A DNA stretch of 64,000 nucleotides from Triops longicaudatus (Eukaryota > Arthropoda > Branchiopoda > Notostraca > Triopsidae), in the NCBI GenBank assembly GCA_022885665.1, contig JAGQDJ010000027.1:248001-312000 (forward strand), in the 5' to 3' direction. Position 1 is the stretch's first letter; every line of letters starts with the position of its first letter. The translations under genes and the position numbers were made by a program. The notes under the pieces are model-generated. The model was not told where the DNA came from, ran no database searches, and saw nothing but the letters and a program-made list of their open reading frames with translations. Below are positions 1 to 11,853 of this stretch, one piece after another.

Positions 1-3
1 TAG

Positions 4-185
4 TACAGTAAAACTTCGTTATAGCGAACATACGAGGAGACGGAAAACTTATCCGTTACAACGAATTTCCCGTAACAGCCAAAAGTGGCTTAACTGCCTT
101 TCGTTTTATCGGGAGATATCGACCTTGTACACAGTACCCCGTTGTGTGTTATTACGGATCTCCGTTATAGCGAAGTTTTAATGTA
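4..185. mobile_element. MITE copy with CAGT termini (pogo/Tc1-like)
   Basis: Terminal inverted repeats are seen directly. The left end reads TACAGTAAAACTTCGTTATA. The right end (about 162-185), read on the opposite strand, gives TACATTAAAACTTCGCTATA. The element is about 182 bp and has no coding capacity. Flanking TA and a CAGT terminus are typical of Tc1/mariner-pogo non-autonomous elements; that assignment is inference. A second copy with matching ends and partly matching interior lies at 61714-61876. The right end abuts the Argonaute exon region. Confidence 0.6.
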
Positions 186-195
186 TCTAACGAAC

Positions 196-818
196 TTTCT
201 CAAGCGGGAAAGGCTTGACGGCGAACATAGTCTTCTTCCCATCAAAAATAGGTCCAAATCCCCAAAATTTTGCCTCGTTGTCTTTCTTCATTTTCTCCAC
301 AATAGACCTAATAAAAACTGTCAAATCTGAACTAAAATTAATTAAATTAAAAGAAAAATACCATAGTAGGTCTCTCTTTAGAACCTCACGGCCTTTATCG
401 TTAAAGACGGCCACGTCGTACTGATAGACTATGGCTAGCAGCTGGAGATCAGCCTGAAAATGGTTTACCACAAGTTTAATTGGACGACCCTCTATTTTGC
501 GTCCTGTATCGTCACGTTTAGGGGGTCCAAAGCTGGCCATCGTTTGGATTCGTAATTGCTCAGTAGCTCCGGCAAGGGAAACAACTTGCCGAACTACAGT
601 AGTCGGTGTAGCTTGCTCGATTGGCTGAGGGATCTCAATTCGTTGAGGGACCTGAACTGGCTCTGAAGGCTGGGCCGGTTGAGGAGGCTGAACTGGTTGA
701 GGAGGCTGAGCCGGTTGAGGAGGCTGAGCCGGTTGAGGAGGCTGAGCCGGTTGAGGAGGCTGAGCCGGTTCAAGCGGCACAGCTTCGGAAACTTCTTGCC
801 GATTTTCGTTTGCCCTTG
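196..818 (-). CDS. Argonaute-family protein, N-terminal fragment (two exons, continues off left edge)
   Basis: Argonaute proteins bind small guide RNAs and silence complementary transcripts. Two exons are proposed: 818-362, after acceptor TTTGTTTAG, and 307-196. They are joined by a 54-nt AT-rich intron that also reads open. The first encodes a Pro/Gln repeat linker, then the start of the N domain: GRPIKLVVNHFQADL, followed by YQYDVAVF. The second gives FWGFGPIFDGKKTMFAVKPF. The order GRPIxLxxNHF, YxYDV and FDGKK is characteristic of the Argonaute N domain. Linker, PAZ, MID and PIWI domains would lie beyond position 1. An open frame extends upstream to 1011 but the acceptor near 819 fits better, so the true start is not visible. 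AGO versus PIWI subfamily cannot be decided. The 3' donor at 195 is weak. Confidence 0.72.
663..775 (-). repeat. 18-bp coding minisatellite (Pro/Gln-rich)
   Basis: About six tandem copies of an 18-bp unit; on the plus strand one unit reads GGCTGAGCCGGTTGAGGA. On the minus strand it encodes the hexapeptide AQPPQP in the Argonaute N-terminal linker. Copies are nearly identical, and the outermost ones diverge (VQPPQP, AQPSEP). Copy number is likely polymorphic. Low-complexity Gln/Pro tracts are common in Argonaute N-termini. Confidence 0.85.
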
Positions 819-2841
819 CTAAACAAAACGACATTTTATTACGAACCACTAAAGAGTTTCTATTGCTTTTCTGTACAGTCCCAGCCAGTTTAATTTGATT
901 TACAACATTGCGGCATTCTGAAGGTTCTCTCTTTCCAATGAGTTTATAGAAAAAGACAAATGTATTAAACGCAGAACTGAGACTAACGAAACCATACTTA
1001 ACTTCATACATTTAACGTGACCTATCTTTCCGTTAATCTTTTCTATGGTTTCGGCATGAGTAGATTGTGCGAGGTGGAATAAATTAAGTTACTTATGTAT
1101 CAACAGAAGCCGGTTTGGAGTAAAAACAATACACTGAAAGGTATTTCGACATAAAAGCAATAAACAACACACTTAATTCAATTTCAATAGATAGCACAAC
1201 TGAAGTTTACCTCTTGCTCTTCTTCTATTTGCACCCATAATTATGTTATGGAATAAACTTTCTTTTAAAATAGGAGATGAACGTATACTCTCATCCGTAA
1301 ACTCACAGACGCTTTATCTGTTCTTGCGCTGACTGGACAGCCCTTCTTATAGCAACATTGCATAGTCTGGTGCAATATTTCGCAACCAGCATGCGTTTTG
1401 TTGATCGAGAACCGTCATTGCTTATATTCAGCGGGCATGCGCAAAAGCGATTGGCGCTCTATTTGAAAACGCTTTTGCAAAATTTACAGCCTGTCTCTTC
1501 TTGGCTCGAACGGGATCAGTAGCTTAGACATCGCATCCGATAGCTCCGATCAAAGAGCTATCTGATAAGGCTGGAAAAAAATACGATTTTTCTGTTGAAC
1601 TGTTGAGAGATAGGCCTACCTTTTCGTCACGAACTGCCGTTTCACTAATTTCGCGGCTAAGATATTCTCTAACTCTCCTAAAAATCGAGCAGTTTGGTGC
1701 GGCTGAAAAAGACTTTAAATTAATATTTAAAGTTTTCAAGCTTCATTCCCTTATTTCGCTATATACTACTCCGAATTTTCCGATGGACAAAGAGGGGACC
1801 ACAGAAGTTTCGATTTCAAAGTCTATGTCTGAAAGAGACACATGCTATTGATGTTCAAATATGCGTATCAAACGTACGGAACGTAACACGCACAAAAAAA
1901 GAGATCGTTCAGGTGCTTGATAAAAAATTGGTTATAGCATCAATAGTAAACCTTACATTAGTTACGACAAACCATTAATTCGAAGTTTTAGACGAGCATG
2001 CACATTGTTAGGTAGACGGGGTTCGATGGTTGCTTCGTAACTGACGTAAAATAGTCAGAATAGATTCATTATTTCCCTTTTCACGTTTACATGTATATGG
2101 CAGCATTTCTGTAGGTCAGTAGTATAGTTAAGAGAAAATTTAGCGCATAAAATAAATAAGTAGGACTAAAGGTAATCTCGTTACGGGCGTTACGGTAGAT
2201 TTGTACATCTAACATATAGGCCTACTTTGCTTTCACCGTCCTTTCATCGATTGCCTACCCTAGTTACGAATTCTGACTATCCGAACAATGAAAAAGCTAC
2301 GCACCGGGAAAAATTGAATTTAATTGTTCAATGCGACAATAATGGTTTAAGTGAAACATCCTAACGTTTTCTATTCGTGGCTCTGATTTTAGGCTTACCT
2401 GTTTCGAATAAGAATTTCCCCGAACTTGATAAACGTTGACGTGGTTGAGTAGTCTATCAAACGCGCTTTCGGCATGGCTGCGAAAGAACGGAAAAAAGAA
2501 GTGTGTGTCGAAGCACTGACTGTCGAAGTGGAAGAACAAAAATGCGTAACGACAAGGAGGTAAGTGTTATCAATTCGTATAAAACACACTGCGATTCTTT
2601 GTGAGGTATTTGCGGCACCAACTGGACAAGTATCTTATCCTTCAGGCGTTAATGCGTTGGCAACAGTCAATTCTCCCGCGCGTTGGTTATCGATTTAAAT
2701 ATTCAAATCGATTCATAAACACCGTGGTCTAGTTGCTAACGCTACCGCGCCTGGTTGTGTGTTTGGGTGTGCCGGCGTCGTTGCTAGTTTTGGCTCCAAA
2801 AATCTCTATTTATTTGTACTCGTGCTTGATTATCACGCAGG
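819..2841. other. Intergenic region between Argonaute and lamin genes
   Basis: No exon is recognisable on either strand. Short open frames at 1524-1739 (-), 1603-1851 (+) and 2297-2589 (-) overlap each other and show no familiar motif. GGCATGCGCA at about 1434-1443 matches the core of an NRF-1-type site and could belong to the Argonaute promoter; this is weak. The lamin promoter and leader presumably lie in 2600-2841. The sequence just before the lamin ATG (CACGCAG) resembles an acceptor, so a non-coding first exon is possible. Confidence 0.5.
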
Positions 2842-5800
2842 ATGAGTGAAGTTAAAGCCAAAGGCACGTCGAAGTCGGCACGAAAAGTGCCTGCTACGCC
2901 GGCATCCAACCTAGCAAGTCCTCAAGTTAGCGCGCCCTCGTCGTCCAAAGCGTCGAGCCCCCTCAGTCCCACGCGGCTCTCTCGTTTGCAAGAAAAGGCG
3001 GAATTACAAAATTTAAACGACCGTTTGGCCGCTTATATTGACCGTGTTCGCAACTTGGAAGCGGAAAACAACCGTCTGACCATTCAAGTTCAAACCTCAC
3101 AAGAAACCGTAACCAATCAAGTTACCAGTGTCAAGAATTTGTACGAGAAGGAGTTGTCGGAAACCCGGGGCTTATTAGACGAGTTGGCTAAAGACAAAGC
3201 TCGTTTACAAATCGATTTCGGACGCGTCAAAGGAGAAAATGAAGAATTACTTACCAAGTAAATATACATTATTCCATCTAAAACTTCTCTTCTTGTTTTT
3301 ATCCTAGCAAGATAACATATGTTTACATTGTTGCCAATTCGGCTCTTACGTAAGCCTTGGAAGTTAAGCAGATTGGGAGATATTAAACTACCTGGGAGGT
3401 TGCATCGTAGGGGAGGAGAAATGGGGATTAGTTGCATATGGTACTTGTAGTTAATAGTGGGCACGAGGGACGGGAAAAAAACATACAGTAGGGGAGATCA
3501 TTTCCGCTCTTTCCTGCGCCCCTTTGATGCCGACCCTATGTTTACCATACTGTACAAATGTATGCAACTCGAAGTTAGGGATATGTGGGTGTATGACGTC
3601 ACCGAGTTTCCATTCGTATGGGCGTTTGGCAGCCCACGCTTTCTCCCACTGGAACGTGGTCAACAACAACGCTAATTTATTCCTGTTTTCTTTGCTAACA
3701 GGTTGGCCAAGAAGGAACACGAGTTGTCTGTTGCTGAGAAATCGAATATCGCATTCGAATCGCGCATCAATGACCTCAATGCTCAGTTGAACCAAGCGCG
3801 AATGGAATTAAAGCGCGCTCAAGATGAGTTAAAGGTACGTGTAGTATTTCAAGGCCACAGTGAGTTAAACTCTTTGGTTGATGTATGAATTCTCGCATTA
3901 TCAATTCTACGGACACGAAGGGAGTACTTCAAATGTTGTCAACTTTTGAAAAGCTAATTGGTAAATTTCCTGCATTGGAGTAAAATTTTACTCTTATTAA
4001 ATACGGCGTCTGAGAGTTCCGCTTGTTCACCACACGGAGCACTTTTTTACAATATTTTTTAAAATTTATTTTTATTTTTAAGCCGAGAGCCATTGTGGAG
4101 TTCCTTAAATTCGAGTCGATAGTTTTAAGTATTATGTAAATTCCATTGTAACAGCCTCTCGTTGATATCGAAACCCGTTCGGCGTATCAAAGTTCGTTAT
4201 ATCAGACGATATTCTTTACATTTGCATAACTTAGATACCGTAAAATATTTTTCAATGTAGCTGCAGTTATGTTAGAGTAGTGGTTCATTATAACAAGATT
4301 TTACCTCGTAACTAACAAACGGCTCGTCCAGTTCTGCCGAAGAAAATTTTCAAAAAATTTTGAATGTGATGATATGGAGAAAGATTGTGGTTTTTGTTTT
4401 AATTCGTCGAAAATGCAAAAAAAGTTTATTAATTTGCCATAAGTACTTTAGCTCCGCCGTGGCCTTTAGTTTGCTTTTAACCTTAAATTTGACTCATTTA
4501 ATTCGTTTTGTTTCTTCATATAGGCCGCTGTACTCGAACGCGACAGGTTGCGTAGTAAAGTGCCGGAATTGCAGTCGCAATTGGAAGCTGAGCTGTTAGC
4601 ACGCACTGACTTGGAGAACCGTATTACTTCCTTGAGGGAAGAAGTTGCATTCAAGGAGCAGGTTATTATTTTATAATTATTTACAGTAAAAAAATGGGAA
4701 TTTTCGAATTTTTATTTCCTGCCTAGGTTTATGAAAGGGAAATTGTGGAAACTCGCTCGTCGAAACAAACCGAGATCAGCGAGATCGACGGTAGGCTCCA
4801 AGAACAATATGAAGCGAGATTGCAAGAAACCTTGCAAGAGCTCCGTGAGCAGTACGAAAGCCAGATGTTCCAGAACAAGGAAGAAATCCGTTCTCTCTAT
4901 GAAAACAAGGTAATCATATTTTCTAATTATTTTTTATTATTAGTATTAGTATTATTTTTCAAATCATCCTAAGTATAATTAATTGAATTGACGGCAACAT
5001 GTATTTAAAAATCTTCTGTCTTACCAAATGAGGTTAATAGACGTAAAAAAAGTTCAAGCCGTTTTTACATGACTATTTTCATTAAAATATGTTTTGATTT
5101 TGACTTTGTAATTCAATATTTTAAATTTGATTTCAAAATTATTAAAGAAGTTTGTAGGCATGCATGAGCTCCTTAAATCATAATTACATATAAATGGAGA
5201 GACATTTTTGTACTCTTAGATGAGAGACTTGGAAGAGCATGCTAAGCAGCAGTACGGCAGCTCGAGCCAATTGCAGGAAGAGCTTTTGCAGTACAGAACG
5301 CGTATTGACGGGATGACTTCGCGCGTGTCTGAACTCGAATCTGCCAACGCCAGTCTCCAAGCGCGTATTCGCGATTTGGAAAGGAATTTGGACAACGAGC
5401 GTTCGCAACACGCGGAGGCTTTGCAGCGCAGCCAGAACGAAATGGACCGTTTGCGCCAGCAGATGTCCTTGCAGCTACAGGAATACCAAGACCTCATGGA
5501 TATCCGCACAGCGCTGGACATGGAAATCGCTGCCTATCGCAAGTTGTTGGAAGGAGAAGAATCACGTTTGAACTTGACCTTGACCAGCCCCAGGCCTGCT
5601 TCCGCTTCTGGCCGGATTACCCCAGTTGGCAGAGCCACGCCCCTGAGGGGTATTCGTCGCAAGCGCACCGTTTTGGAAGAATCGTCGAGCTACACTGTGG
5701 CTGACTACAAGACTTCCTCATCTGCCAAGGGAGACATCGAAGTGTCGGAAATAGATGCCGAAGGCAAGTTTGTCAAACTCACCAACAATGGAGATAAGGT

Positions 5801-6289
5801 ACGAGAGAAAGAATGTCCGTAGCCTAGATGGATAAACACACATGTGTTTTCTGTTTGCAGGAAGTCTCGTTGAGCGGTTGGCAAATCGTCCATACAGCCG
5901 GTACCAACGAAACGGTCTACAAGTTCCACCGTACCTTGAAACTGTCTGCTGGAGCAACAGTGTGTGTTTGGTCCGCTGGTTTCGGTGCCAATCACGAGCC
6001 ACCGGCCAATTTGGTCATGAAAGAGCAACGTTGGTTCGTAGCGGATTCGATGACCACTGTATTGCTTAACGCTGAAGGGGAAGAACAAGCTAAACGAGAG
6101 TGCGTCAGAGAACACTCGTCTTCTGCTCTTAAACGCCAAAGAGAAGAATTGAGAGGAATCAGAGGAACGGAAGAATTACATCACCAACAAGTATTCACAT
6201 ACTAGAATGTTAGACTTCGATTGTTCGATTCTAATCGCTTGTATTTTCAGGGTGACCCCGCTGGGCAAGAGAGGTGCAGTGTCATGTGA
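2842..6289 (+). CDS. Lam: Nuclear lamin, complete, 7 coding exons, CaaX type
   Basis: Lamins are type V intermediate filaments that line the inner nuclear membrane. Exons: 2842-3257, 3702-3834, 4524-4661, 4727-4909, 5220-5798, 5861-6190, 6251-6289; total 1818 nt, 605 aa. The head carries a Cdk-type site in LSPTR (residues 41-45). The rod opens with LQNLNDRLAAYIDRVR and closes near residue 407 with EIAAYRKLLEGEESRL, both hallmark filament motifs. A basic NLS (RRKR) sits near 436-439. An Ig-like lamin tail domain spans roughly 461-560 and includes LSGWQIVHTAG. The protein ends in CSVM, a CaaX box predicted for farnesylation, cleavage and carboxymethylation. The rod, NLS, tail and CaaX together separate it from cytoplasmic filaments. 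All exon phases agree. The lamin and the PDZ gene at 6799-8673 converge, with 3' ends about 510 bp apart. Confidence 0.96.
3325..3425 (+). ncRNA. Degenerate 5S rRNA-like sequence in lamin intron 1
   Basis: GGAAGTTAAGCAGATTGGGA at about 3360 closely resembles the internal A-box region of 5S rRNA (GGAAGTTAAGCA followed by a TCGGG-like segment). About 25 nt later, CCTGGGAGG resembles the C-box region (CCGCCTGGGAA). The 5' half and the usual closing helix are not clear, so this is at best a decayed 5S pseudogene or a 5S-derived SINE head. The similarity is judged by eye. Confidence 0.3.
4165..4310. repeat. Degenerate MITE-family sequence in lamin intron 2
   Basis: GTTCGTTATATCAGACGATA and nearby fragments resemble the subterminal TTCGTTATAGCGA motif of the MITE family seen at 4-185. 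Ends are not defined. Confidence 0.3.
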
Positions 6290-6798
6290 CTAGAACCGGA
6301 GCAGTCGTAACAAGCCACACATTGGAAGAAATCATTACCCTTGAAATTCAAGTTAGAATGAACGTTTACTCTGGTTTGGCAATTTTGTGCGTGAAAAGGT
6401 GTCATAGCAGTAATTTTTTCTACCCACATCATCTAGACGTGAAGGAACATTTGCAAATGCCCCGGCGAGTACTTTGAACAAAAAAAATTCCGGATGTGTT
6501 TTCTTTTTATTAACATTGAATATCTCTAAGTGAAACCTTGGACAATTTCACAGCCGTTCTTTTACCATGTCAGCAAGCCCCAGTAATAGCTGGATTTATT
6601 ATTTTCCCTTTTTTTGGTTGGAAGCTTATTAGTAGAAATTTAGTGTAGAAATGATAGGCGATGCATTTACGCGAAATTCTCTTTATCAATAACAAATGAT
6701 GGAATACACATTTTTTTAAAGAACTGAGATCATACATTAAATGATATTTATAACACATAACACGAGATACTCCAAGCCATCTCACAGCGTTCCTTGAT
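6290..6798. other. Convergent 3' regions of lamin and PDZ gene
   Basis: This holds the lamin 3' UTR and the 3' UTR of the minus-strand PDZ gene. On the minus strand, AATAAA at 6600-6595 lies about 200 nt beyond the PDZ stop and is a plausible poly(A) signal. No clear AATAAA was found for the lamin. No other gene seen. Confidence 0.5.
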
Positions 6799-8673
6799 TT
6801 ACGTGGCCGGTAACGGTAAGGGTTCTAAAGGTTCTCTCGGTGCGGGCTTGGATTCACGGGGAAGCTTCCTCAACACCTGCATAAGCACCTGACCATGTTT
6901 AATGCCGCGGAATACGTTAATGGCTTCTTGATGACTGAGACCAAATAAAGCTTTCCCATTCACACACAGGATCTCATCACCTGCGGGCAGAAAAGGAAGA
7001 AAAATCCATAAAAAAATTCACATGAATGTATTGAAGACTATACCTTCTTTGAGTCCGTCTTCCGTGGCAGCTTGGCCCCCAGGGAACACGGTTTTGACAA
7101 ATATGCCCAGTTCTCCTTTGGGCGAATCTTTGCCACCGACAATGCTGAATCCTAGTCCCTTTTTCCCAGCTCCTTTTTCGAACGTTACTGTCAAAATAGT
7201 GTTGGTCGAAGACCGGATGTTCCGTGGTAACGTGCAGAAACTGAACTCGCCTCCCTAGGTTAATAATCAATTTTAAGAAAAGCCATGTTACTCTTTCCTA
7301 AAAACGCTTACTTGATACGAGGAGTGCCGTTTGAAACTGCTGCTGGCAGTCAGGCTTGGTTTCCCAGGTTGACTTAACCCAACTGCAGGCACGTTTGTTT
7401 TCGAAGACGGATCCTCTTCAAACACGCCATCATCCCCTTCTTCCTCAGCTTTGATTGCCGGAGAGGTAAAAACGTCAACGAGTTGTTTGCAAGGCACAGG
7501 GTGCGAAACGGCTCGCGTTCGAAATAGCGGACCGGCTTGACAAGGAGTAGTTTTCTCTTCGACAGCATCTGTTTTGGGCCCGATTTCTACACCGAGATCA
7601 GCGACGCCGTTATTGTCTTCTGAAGAACGTTCTGTGTTTAAAGACGGCACACGAGGACTGTCTTTAGCGGTGTCGTTGCCTGAAACTACGGAATTTTGTA
7701 ATTTTCTCCATAATTCTGTTAAGTTGCGTGGACCGTGCACAGAAGGATTGTGCACCGGGGCTGCGTGCGTCAACGCTATTTTCACGTTATGGATTCGGTC
7801 ACGGATTTTATTCAGGGTGGGTGAACTCGTCGAGAAATGTTTCGATGCCTGAACTTTGCTATTCGGGCGCTTAAGTCTGTCACCCCGGCCATGCCACAGA
7901 TGAGAAACATGATTCCGGATTTGGTGCCGTAGTCCGTGATGCTTCCGATTAAGAGACGGTGTCAGCCTTTCAGTGTCACAGAATGTGTAAGGAGCAAACG
8001 CTGGAGAATCATCGTGAACGCCTGTTTTCCCAAAGCGTGAGGAGTTAAACAGCATTTCGTCGCGTACCACGAAATCGCATCCGGACTCCGACAAGCGTCG
8101 CAACGCTGCGGAGAATTCGTCACGCGATTCAGAGCCTCTTGGGCTCGAAGGTAAAGACAATGAGTGTTGACGATGGGGAGGTAAAGGTTTTGCTGCCGAA
8201 GGTACTTCGGTGGTATCTTGCACATTTTTACGTAAGCTTCCCATTCTGGTAAACGTCTGACCACTCTCAAAGCCTCCGTCTTCATCTTCCGAATCTTCGG
8301 ATTGCGTATTTTCTCTAGGCATGATTTTCTGGTCATGGATGCTGACTGAGCGCTTCACCTTGTTTCCGGAACATGGGCTTACGTTGGGTTTATCCTCCGA
8401 TTTTGCTGAGCGTTGCAGCCTGCTATTGAAAGACCAAGATCGCTTCTTCCGAATTCCGTCTTGCCACAAATGCATTTTGTGTCTCAATAGAGAAACCCAT
8501 TGACTCTCCACAGCGTTGCTTGATTCATAAATTCCTTCACTGTCATCCACACTCGGACCACAAATGGTGGCGTTATGATCTGAAGAATGCTCACGGTCTT
8601 GGTTCCGATGATTACTAACTCCCCTCGTCGGCTCTGGTCGCTTGTCTGTCAATATTAAGCCTATGGGCGGCAT
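6799..8673 (-). CDS. PDZ-domain scaffold protein (PDZD2/Big bang-type), single PDZ
   Basis: PDZ domains bind C-terminal peptides and assemble signalling or junctional complexes. Exons: 8673-7312, 7254-7044, 6980-6799; 1755 nt, 584 aa. The first about 450 residues are Ser/Arg-rich and probably disordered. One PDZ domain lies at about 472-562: GKKGLGFSIVGGKDSPKGEL supplies the carboxylate-binding loop (GLGF), and DEILCVNG the following strand. The chosen ATG lies just after an acceptor-like TTTTTTTGACAG; the frame stays open upstream to 8754, so a further 5' exon is possible. The last intron interrupts the PDZ at KEG|DEI in phase 1, exactly as in the paralogue at 18407-22195. The closest family resemblance is to PDZD2/PAPIN and insect Big bang PDZ domains. 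No N-terminal PDZ like that of the paralogue is present. Confidence 0.82.
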
Positions 8674-10845
8674 TTCTGTCAAAAAAATCAGAGAAACATG
8701 AGACCCAAAGCGTCTTAACGGAAATCTAATTCTAGTAAGGGTGATAGTAGACAACCAATGAAAACACTCAACGGTTGGTTACTATGTGTAGCTTCTGTGG
8801 TACCCAATATGGATCGATCTGAACAAGTCGGGCAAAGAGCACTTGCGGGACTAATTGCTTCCTGAAGTAGAGACTGAAGCTTTTCCTGGGGTTTTTAAAG
8901 CCTTTTGTCAAGGTTAGACTGTGATTTACTTGATTCTCAGGAAAACAGCATCCAGATAAGTCGACCCCCAAGACCTGAAAAAGGGTTTTCGTCCGCTTTT
9001 CTTTCACTAACTACCCCTTTTACCACGCACTTCTCGACTTTTTAGCCGCGATGAAAACCCTTGTCACGAAAGGGTCAGACAGTGATTCTAATGGGCAATG
9101 CCGGACTGGCTTGCCAGTGGCCCATGCAGAAATTGCCGAGACCGGCCCTAGTAAACTAATTAACATCATTGCGACGGAGAAAGCCCCGGCCGAAAAAAGA
9201 CATCTTCCGTCACTGGCCCATTCGGCGTTTGCCACAGTGCCACAATGGCCAGTACAACTCTGCTAATGGGGTCCTATCTACAGTTCTACGGTTGATGCTA
9301 ACGACAGATGGAAAGTACTACACGGATTTGTTCTGCAAAATGCTTCTAATCTCTCACATTGTAATTCAGTTCATAACCAAGCACCACAGGAGCTATAAAT
9401 CAAACTTTACTTGGTGGAAAGAAATGATAAATTATGTATGAACGTGGAGGGAAAAAACGTTGTGGGCAATCTGCAGACACGTTTGTACTCGATGCGAAAC
9501 ATTTTCTTTTGGTGCACCTCGTAGGGATCCACCGGCGTTTTGTTATACATATCGCATGTCCGATGCTTGGACTATGCGGGTTTTTGGCAACTTGGACGTT
9601 TTAAATATAGCATTTGAATAGGAAAAAGGAAACCCGTGTGCTACGAACAGAGCATTCAAACCCCCAACCGCCCCCTATGTTTAGGCTCGAATATCAAGTT
9701 TAGACCTTTTCTTCACAAAACTTTCGATGATGCGAGAATATTTATGTATCCCCTAGGCTACACGTTTTATTCCCTGCCGAAAAACTCGTACGAGCTTGAC
9801 AACGAAAGCGAAAACTCGGTCTTGTATCCCCGTTGCCAGCCTTTTGCTTCGCAGCCAGGTGGTGTCTCATTTCACTGAAAAAAATCATGCCCACACTTCC
9901 AAGGAAACACGGAAAAACGCTCTCACCGTTTGCTATCGAGCGGAACCAGTCTCAAATGCTTCAAACAAGGCATACACCAATTAATACGTAAATTTCCCAC
10001 GTTGATCACCAAGCGACACTGCGTAGCTTTTCTTCCCTACGTTGCTCGAATACTCTTAACGACACTGTTTTCAGTCATTTACTCATGAGGGGATGCTTCG
10101 CACTCTTGTGTGAAACCAAGACTGTCTTATCGGTTCGCAAGTGCGAATCTTCTTCAACCCCTTTGGTGGAGGAGGGGTAAAGAAGGGTTAGGAAGCATCC
10201 CTGCGGATGCGAATGACTTGTTCAGACCAACAGAGGTAGCTTGGCAGCAACCCCATCACAACAATGAATTCCCTCACCCCTTTTAGGTTTAGTCATGGGG
10301 CCTACACTGAAAACACGATTGGGCCCGATGAACCCTTTGGGCTGAGAATTCTGTGGGGACCGTGACTACATCCCCTACGTTTCTGCTTTACAATGTTCTG
10401 CCTTTCTCTACAAGCAGATATCCAACGCAAATATTCGGGAGGCAATAACAACCTTTGCGTGTGCAAAACTTGTCACGTCCCACCAGCCTAGTCTGCTTTC
10501 CATTCAATCCCCAGGTGTGTCTTGTCACATCACGATTACAAGAGGTTTCCATAATCCCTCCCTAACCCCCTACGTTCATATGCGTGCGTGTTTTTTTTGT
10601 CTGCAAGGTTTTAGGCAAGGACACAGGAAGAGGTCGGGTGACACACTAAAAACCTGGTAGCCAGTTGGTTAGGTCTTTAGTTCGCTTTAGCTACGACATT
10701 CGACACCTCTTTGCACATGGCGGATACGCTTTATGCATTTCAATTCACCGTTTCCCTTCCTATTTAGTGCGAGTCTATTAACCCTGTAATCTACGAGAAA
10801 GATGGCCACTTACCGCACACATGCTCTTATGAATGATATACAATA

Positions 10846-11050
10846 CAATCTCGTTACAACTAACCCATTCGTAACGGGAAAAATTACACTACTGTATATC
10901 CTAAGGTCCTTTTTCAAAAGCTTTTTCGGCAGATTTACTACAGATTATTCTATAGATTTTTCGTGATTATTTTCTCACTGCCTGAAAATCCGAAACAGTG
11001 ATAGTTGGCGCTTAAAGGTACAACAGTTATTCGTTATAGCGAAAGTGGAC
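10846..11050. repeat. Degenerate MITE-family copy
   Basis: Two inward-facing motifs, ACAATCTCGTTACAACTAAC near 10846 and TTATTCGTTATAGCGAAAGT near 11029, resemble the ends of the family at 4-185. The interior is diverged and boundaries are uncertain. Confidence 0.35.
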
Positions 11051-11840
11051 AGATATTCAAGCATCGTCATGTAATTTACCTTTAACGGCATCGATAAGGT
11101 TGCGCTTCCGCGCGGGTTCCGAGGAATCGCGAGACTTCTTAGTCACGCTTTGATACAGGCCTCTGCAACTCGAAGTTCGACGAGACAAACGAAGTAATTT
11201 GGGTAGATTGTCAGTATCAACAGAAATACCCATTGTGATAGACGTTTTTCACTCACATTAAATATCCACTTTTTGCAGAGGTTTTCTACACCGATCACAG
11301 GAACTTAACAGCAGTGGAACTGCTCTCGATTTACTTACGTCCGCGTGTAAAGGCTGCTGGAGCACTTACTAAGAGAGCAAGGAAAGGTCTCCGCTGCTGG
11401 TCTCAGCAGGAATCAATTAACGCTGCGCTAAGGAAATCCTACCCTAGGAGGGTCAGATAAAAGGTCAAGTGCAGACGTTGGGCATCAGAGAAGAAAAAGA
11501 ACGGCTCCCCTACTACCCTATTCCCAGCTTCCAGATACAGTAGGAAACAGGGACAGAAACTGACACGGAATAAACAGCGCTTCAGGTCTTCGCTTCACTC
11601 AATAAGACAGTGCGAGTATTTTTTGACAGTCTTCCTTTCTGTTCTTTTACGAGCACTTGGAACTCTATGGACTTTTAATCACCGAAGAGTCTTGACTGTT
11701 CTCGTTGAGAATAACTAGATTACTAAACGTCTGTGGGTAAGAGTCACAAGCTCGTCACTTCTCTTTCGATAATTGGAAAAGAAACAGAGGAAGTTTTTAT
11801 TTCCGCTCCTGACCTTTCGCGATGACGCATTGACTCTCTT

Positions 11841-11853
11841 CCCCCCCCCCCCC
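11841..11853 (+). repeat. Poly-C tract (13 C)
   Basis: Homopolymer run, immediately followed by ATGGCGCC; no associated gene. Confidence 0.9.

Noticed and set aside
621..893. Glu/Ala repeat protein on the plus strand
   Set aside because: Antisense reading of the Argonaute minisatellite, with no supporting splice or start context.
9051..9266. Pair of overlapping open frames near GGCAATGCCGGACTGGC
   Set aside because: Locally GC-rich sequence, open on both strands, with no domain; possibly an old repeat, but no second copy was found by eye.
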